DNA of 7,945 nt from positions 1 to 7,945 of the forward strand of contig JAAHIC010000178.1 in assembly GCA_010671965.1 (NCBI GenBank), in the 5' to 3' direction. This document shows, piece after piece, positions 6,629-7,945 of this stretch. The notes under the pieces are model-generated. The model made no database searches. It saw only the letters and a program-made list of their open reading frames with translations, and was not told the DNA's origin. The position numbers and the translations under genes were made by a program. This DNA comes from Leptolyngbya sp. SIO4C5. GTDB taxonomy: Bacteria > Cyanobacteriota > Cyanobacteriia > Phormidesmidales > Phormidesmidaceae. The number at the start of each line of letters is the position of its first letter. Positions within the stretch are counted from its first letter, which is position 1.

Positions 6629-6723
6629 CAGCCGGTAGACAGTTGCATCCCTGGGCGTTGCGAGTGAGTATAGACAAATACTTAGCCTATTTCTATGAGT
6701 TGTTTTTAACTAAAACGAGTTAA
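6629..6723 (+). promoter_or_regulatory. Intergenic spacer with AT-rich segment before the EGY-like protease
   Basis: This 95-nt spacer is GC-rich at first and then becomes clearly AT-rich from about 6668 to 6723, which contrasts with the flanking genes and suggests a promoter or untranslated leader for the protease. A TTGCGA at 6658-6663 and TATAGA at 6669-6674 are visible but not at sigma-70 spacing from each other, so no box is called. GTTTT-TAACT-AAAAC around 6701-6716 is a short AT inverted repeat without a following T run, too weak for a terminator. A GAG at 6716-6718 is the only ribosome-site-like element. Confidence 0.3.
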
Positions 6724-7945
6724 ATGATCACGTTTTTGATTTTGCTGGCGGCGATCGCCATTTTGGTCTGGGGATTTCTCCGAGCGCGACCCTTTGGCAA
6801 ACTGGGAATTTTAGCCTGGCTACAGTCACTGGTGCTGATGGTGCCCTGGCTGATCTTCTTTGGCCTATTCGCCGCAGGTGTTTTTCTGAATCTGGCCGGG
6901 GTGCTAGCGCTAGTGCTGATATCGGCTGGTTTATATATTTATTTAGGCAGGCAACTGCGGAGCTTGGGGGCTGATGAGCTAGCGGCAAAGCGAGCTTCTA
7001 GCTTTGCCGCTGTCACCGAAAAAGAGATGGGGGAGGGTTCTGCATCGCCGACTGAAACCGATGAAGCCGAGCCTGCTGCTGACGGTGAGCCAGCCGTGAC
7101 CACGATTCCCACTGAAGAGCTGAGCCAGATTGAAGGTATTTTCGGCGTTGATACCTTTTTTAGGACTGAAACCATTCCCTATCAGGAAGGGGCCATCTTC
7201 AAAGGAAACCTGCGCGGGGAGCCAGAAGAGACGGCGGCTAAGCTGGGAGAAATGTTGGCGGCGCGGTTAGGCGATCGCTATCGCCTGTTTCTGCTGGAGG
7301 GACCAGAAGATCGGCCCGTGGTGATTGTGCTGCCCGGCAGCGCCGACCCCAAGCCGACGACGACGGCTCAAAAGGTTTTGTGCGTTGCTCTGGCGATCGC
7401 CACTCTGGCCACCTGTCTGGAAACCAGCGGTATTCTCATGGGCTTCGACTTTTTTCAAGAAACGGGCCGCTGGCCGGAAATTCTGCCGCTGGCCTTGGGC
7501 ATTTTCTTGATTTTAGTTGTGCATGAGTTCGGCCATTTCTTCCAGGCCCAGGGCTACGGTATCAAGACCAGCCCGCCGTTTTTCCTGCCTGCTTGGCAAA
7601 TTGGCTCTTTTGGCAGTCTGACCCGCTTCGAGTCGCTGCTGCCGAACCGCACCGTCCTGTTTGACATTGCCTTTGCGGGGCCAGCGGTGGGGGGGGTCGT
7701 GTCCCTAGTAATGCTGCTGATTGGTCTGGGACTTTCCCATTCAGGCAGCTTGTTCCAAATTCCGGCAGGCTTCTTTCAAAGCTCGATTTTAGTCGGTTCT
7801 CTGGCGCGGGTGATGCTGGGCGCAGATGTGCAGCAAAACCTGATAGACGTGCATCCGCTGGTGCTGCTGGGCTGGCTGGGATTGGTAATCAACGCCATCA
7901 ACTTAATGCCAGCCGGCCAGCACGATGCGACCGCCATCGAGCTGG
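6724..7945 (+). CDS. EGY-family site-2 protease, M50 membrane metalloprotease (3' partial)
   Basis: The start is ATG 6724, directly after an in-frame TAA; 407 codons are visible before the right edge cuts the gene. Three hydrophobic segments near the N-terminus (about 2-20, 29-52, 56-76) precede an acidic linker (about 80-130). The GNLR motif at residues 161-164 marks the EGY group of site-2 proteases, known from chloroplasts and cyanobacteria. HEFGH at 267-271 is the zinc-binding HExxH with catalytic Glu268, in a transmembrane helix. LPAWQIGSFGSLTRFESLLPNR and an AGPAVGG block follow, typical of the family. The third metal-ligand motif normally reads NxxPxxxxDG; here it is NLMPAGQHDA (393-402), keeping Asn, Pro and Asp401 but not the Gly, at the very edge of the window. 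The expected role is intramembrane cleavage of membrane-bound substrates in the plasma or thylakoid membrane; substrates cannot be inferred. Confidence 0.9.
   Translation, partial: MITFLILLAAIAILVWGFLRARPFGKLGILAWLQSLVLMVPWLIFFGLFAAGVFLNLAGVLALVLISAGLYIYLGRQLRSLGADELAAKRASSFAAVTEKEMGEGSASPTETDEAEPAADGEPAVTTIPTEELSQIEGIFGVDTFFRTETIPYQEGAIFKGNLRGEPEETAAKLGEMLAARLGDRYRLFLLEGPEDRPVVIVLPGSADPKPTTTAQKVLCVALAIATLATCLETSGILMGFDFFQETGRWPEILPLALGIFLILVVHEFGHFFQAQGYGIKTSPPFFLPAWQIGSFGSLTRFESLLPNRTVLFDIAFAGPAVGGVVSLVMLLIGLGLSHSGSLFQIPAGFFQSSILVGSLARVMLGADVQQNLIDVHPLVLLGWLGLVINAINLMPAGQHDATAIEL

Larger units (their letters stand above)
560..7400. repeat. Dispersed HIP1 octamers (GCGATCGC), 17 copies
   Basis: Exact GCGATCGC octamers start at 560, 2009, 2044, 2242, 3024, 3213, 3390, 4285, 4802, 4882, 5563, 5891, 6152, 6478, 6751, 7271 and 7393. 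Fewer than one would be expected by chance in this length. This is the HIP1 element known to be over-represented in many cyanobacterial genomes. Most copies lie inside coding sequence on both strands; 3213 and 4285 are between genes. The range given covers the first to the last copy, not a continuous repeat. Confidence 0.93.

Noticed and set aside
6334..6723. Open frame of 129 codons overlapping the end of the reductase gene and the spacer
   Set aside because: It is out of frame with a well-supported SDR gene, shows no domain features, and its stop merely abuts the protease ATG.

Overview
The window looks like a piece of ordinary cyanobacterial chromosome. The clearest sign is the octamer GCGATCGC (HIP1, highly iterated palindrome 1), which I count 17 times in under 8 kb, in genes on both strands and between genes. 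The gene content agrees: an EGY-type site-2 protease, a membrane-anchored pentapeptide-repeat protein with a cyanobacterial-looking C-terminus, and a plus-strand queD-queE pair. Coding density is high. I found no transposase, integrase, phage, CRISPR or RNA gene.

Layout, left to right. (1) A 5'-truncated gene ending at 1405 encodes a polysaccharide deacetylase fused to a phosphodiester glycosidase (NAGPA-like) domain. (2) A complete Ap4A phosphorylase / ATP adenylyltransferase lies at 1493-2386 (+). It converges with (3) a METTL20/21-like methyltransferase (2383-3093, -), and the two stop codons share one CTAG palindrome. (4) After a 158-nt divergent spacer come queD (3252-3665) and queE (3652-4269), overlapping by 14 nt. 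(5) A convergent minus-strand gene (4296-5642) encodes a membrane-anchored pentapeptide-repeat protein. (6) Divergent from it is an RmlD-like NAD(P)-dependent reductase (5735-6628). (7) The 5' part of an M50 site-2 protease of the EGY family starts at 6724 and runs off the right edge.

The only clear functional unit is queD-queE. Their products carry out consecutive steps from 7,8-dihydroneopterin triphosphate to 7-carboxy-7-deazaguanine, the precursor of preQ0 and queuosine. The remaining genes look like independent housekeeping or envelope genes: cell-surface polysaccharide modification, dinucleoside polyphosphate turnover, protein methylation, sugar-nucleotide reduction and intramembrane proteolysis.

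I did not find a convincing new multi-gene system. The points most worth a second look are the two-domain deacetylase/glycosidase fusion, the composite pentapeptide protein with a cysteine-rich tail, the methyltransferase that has no ATG start, and the abrupt departure from the family motif in the last ~25 bases of the protease gene.
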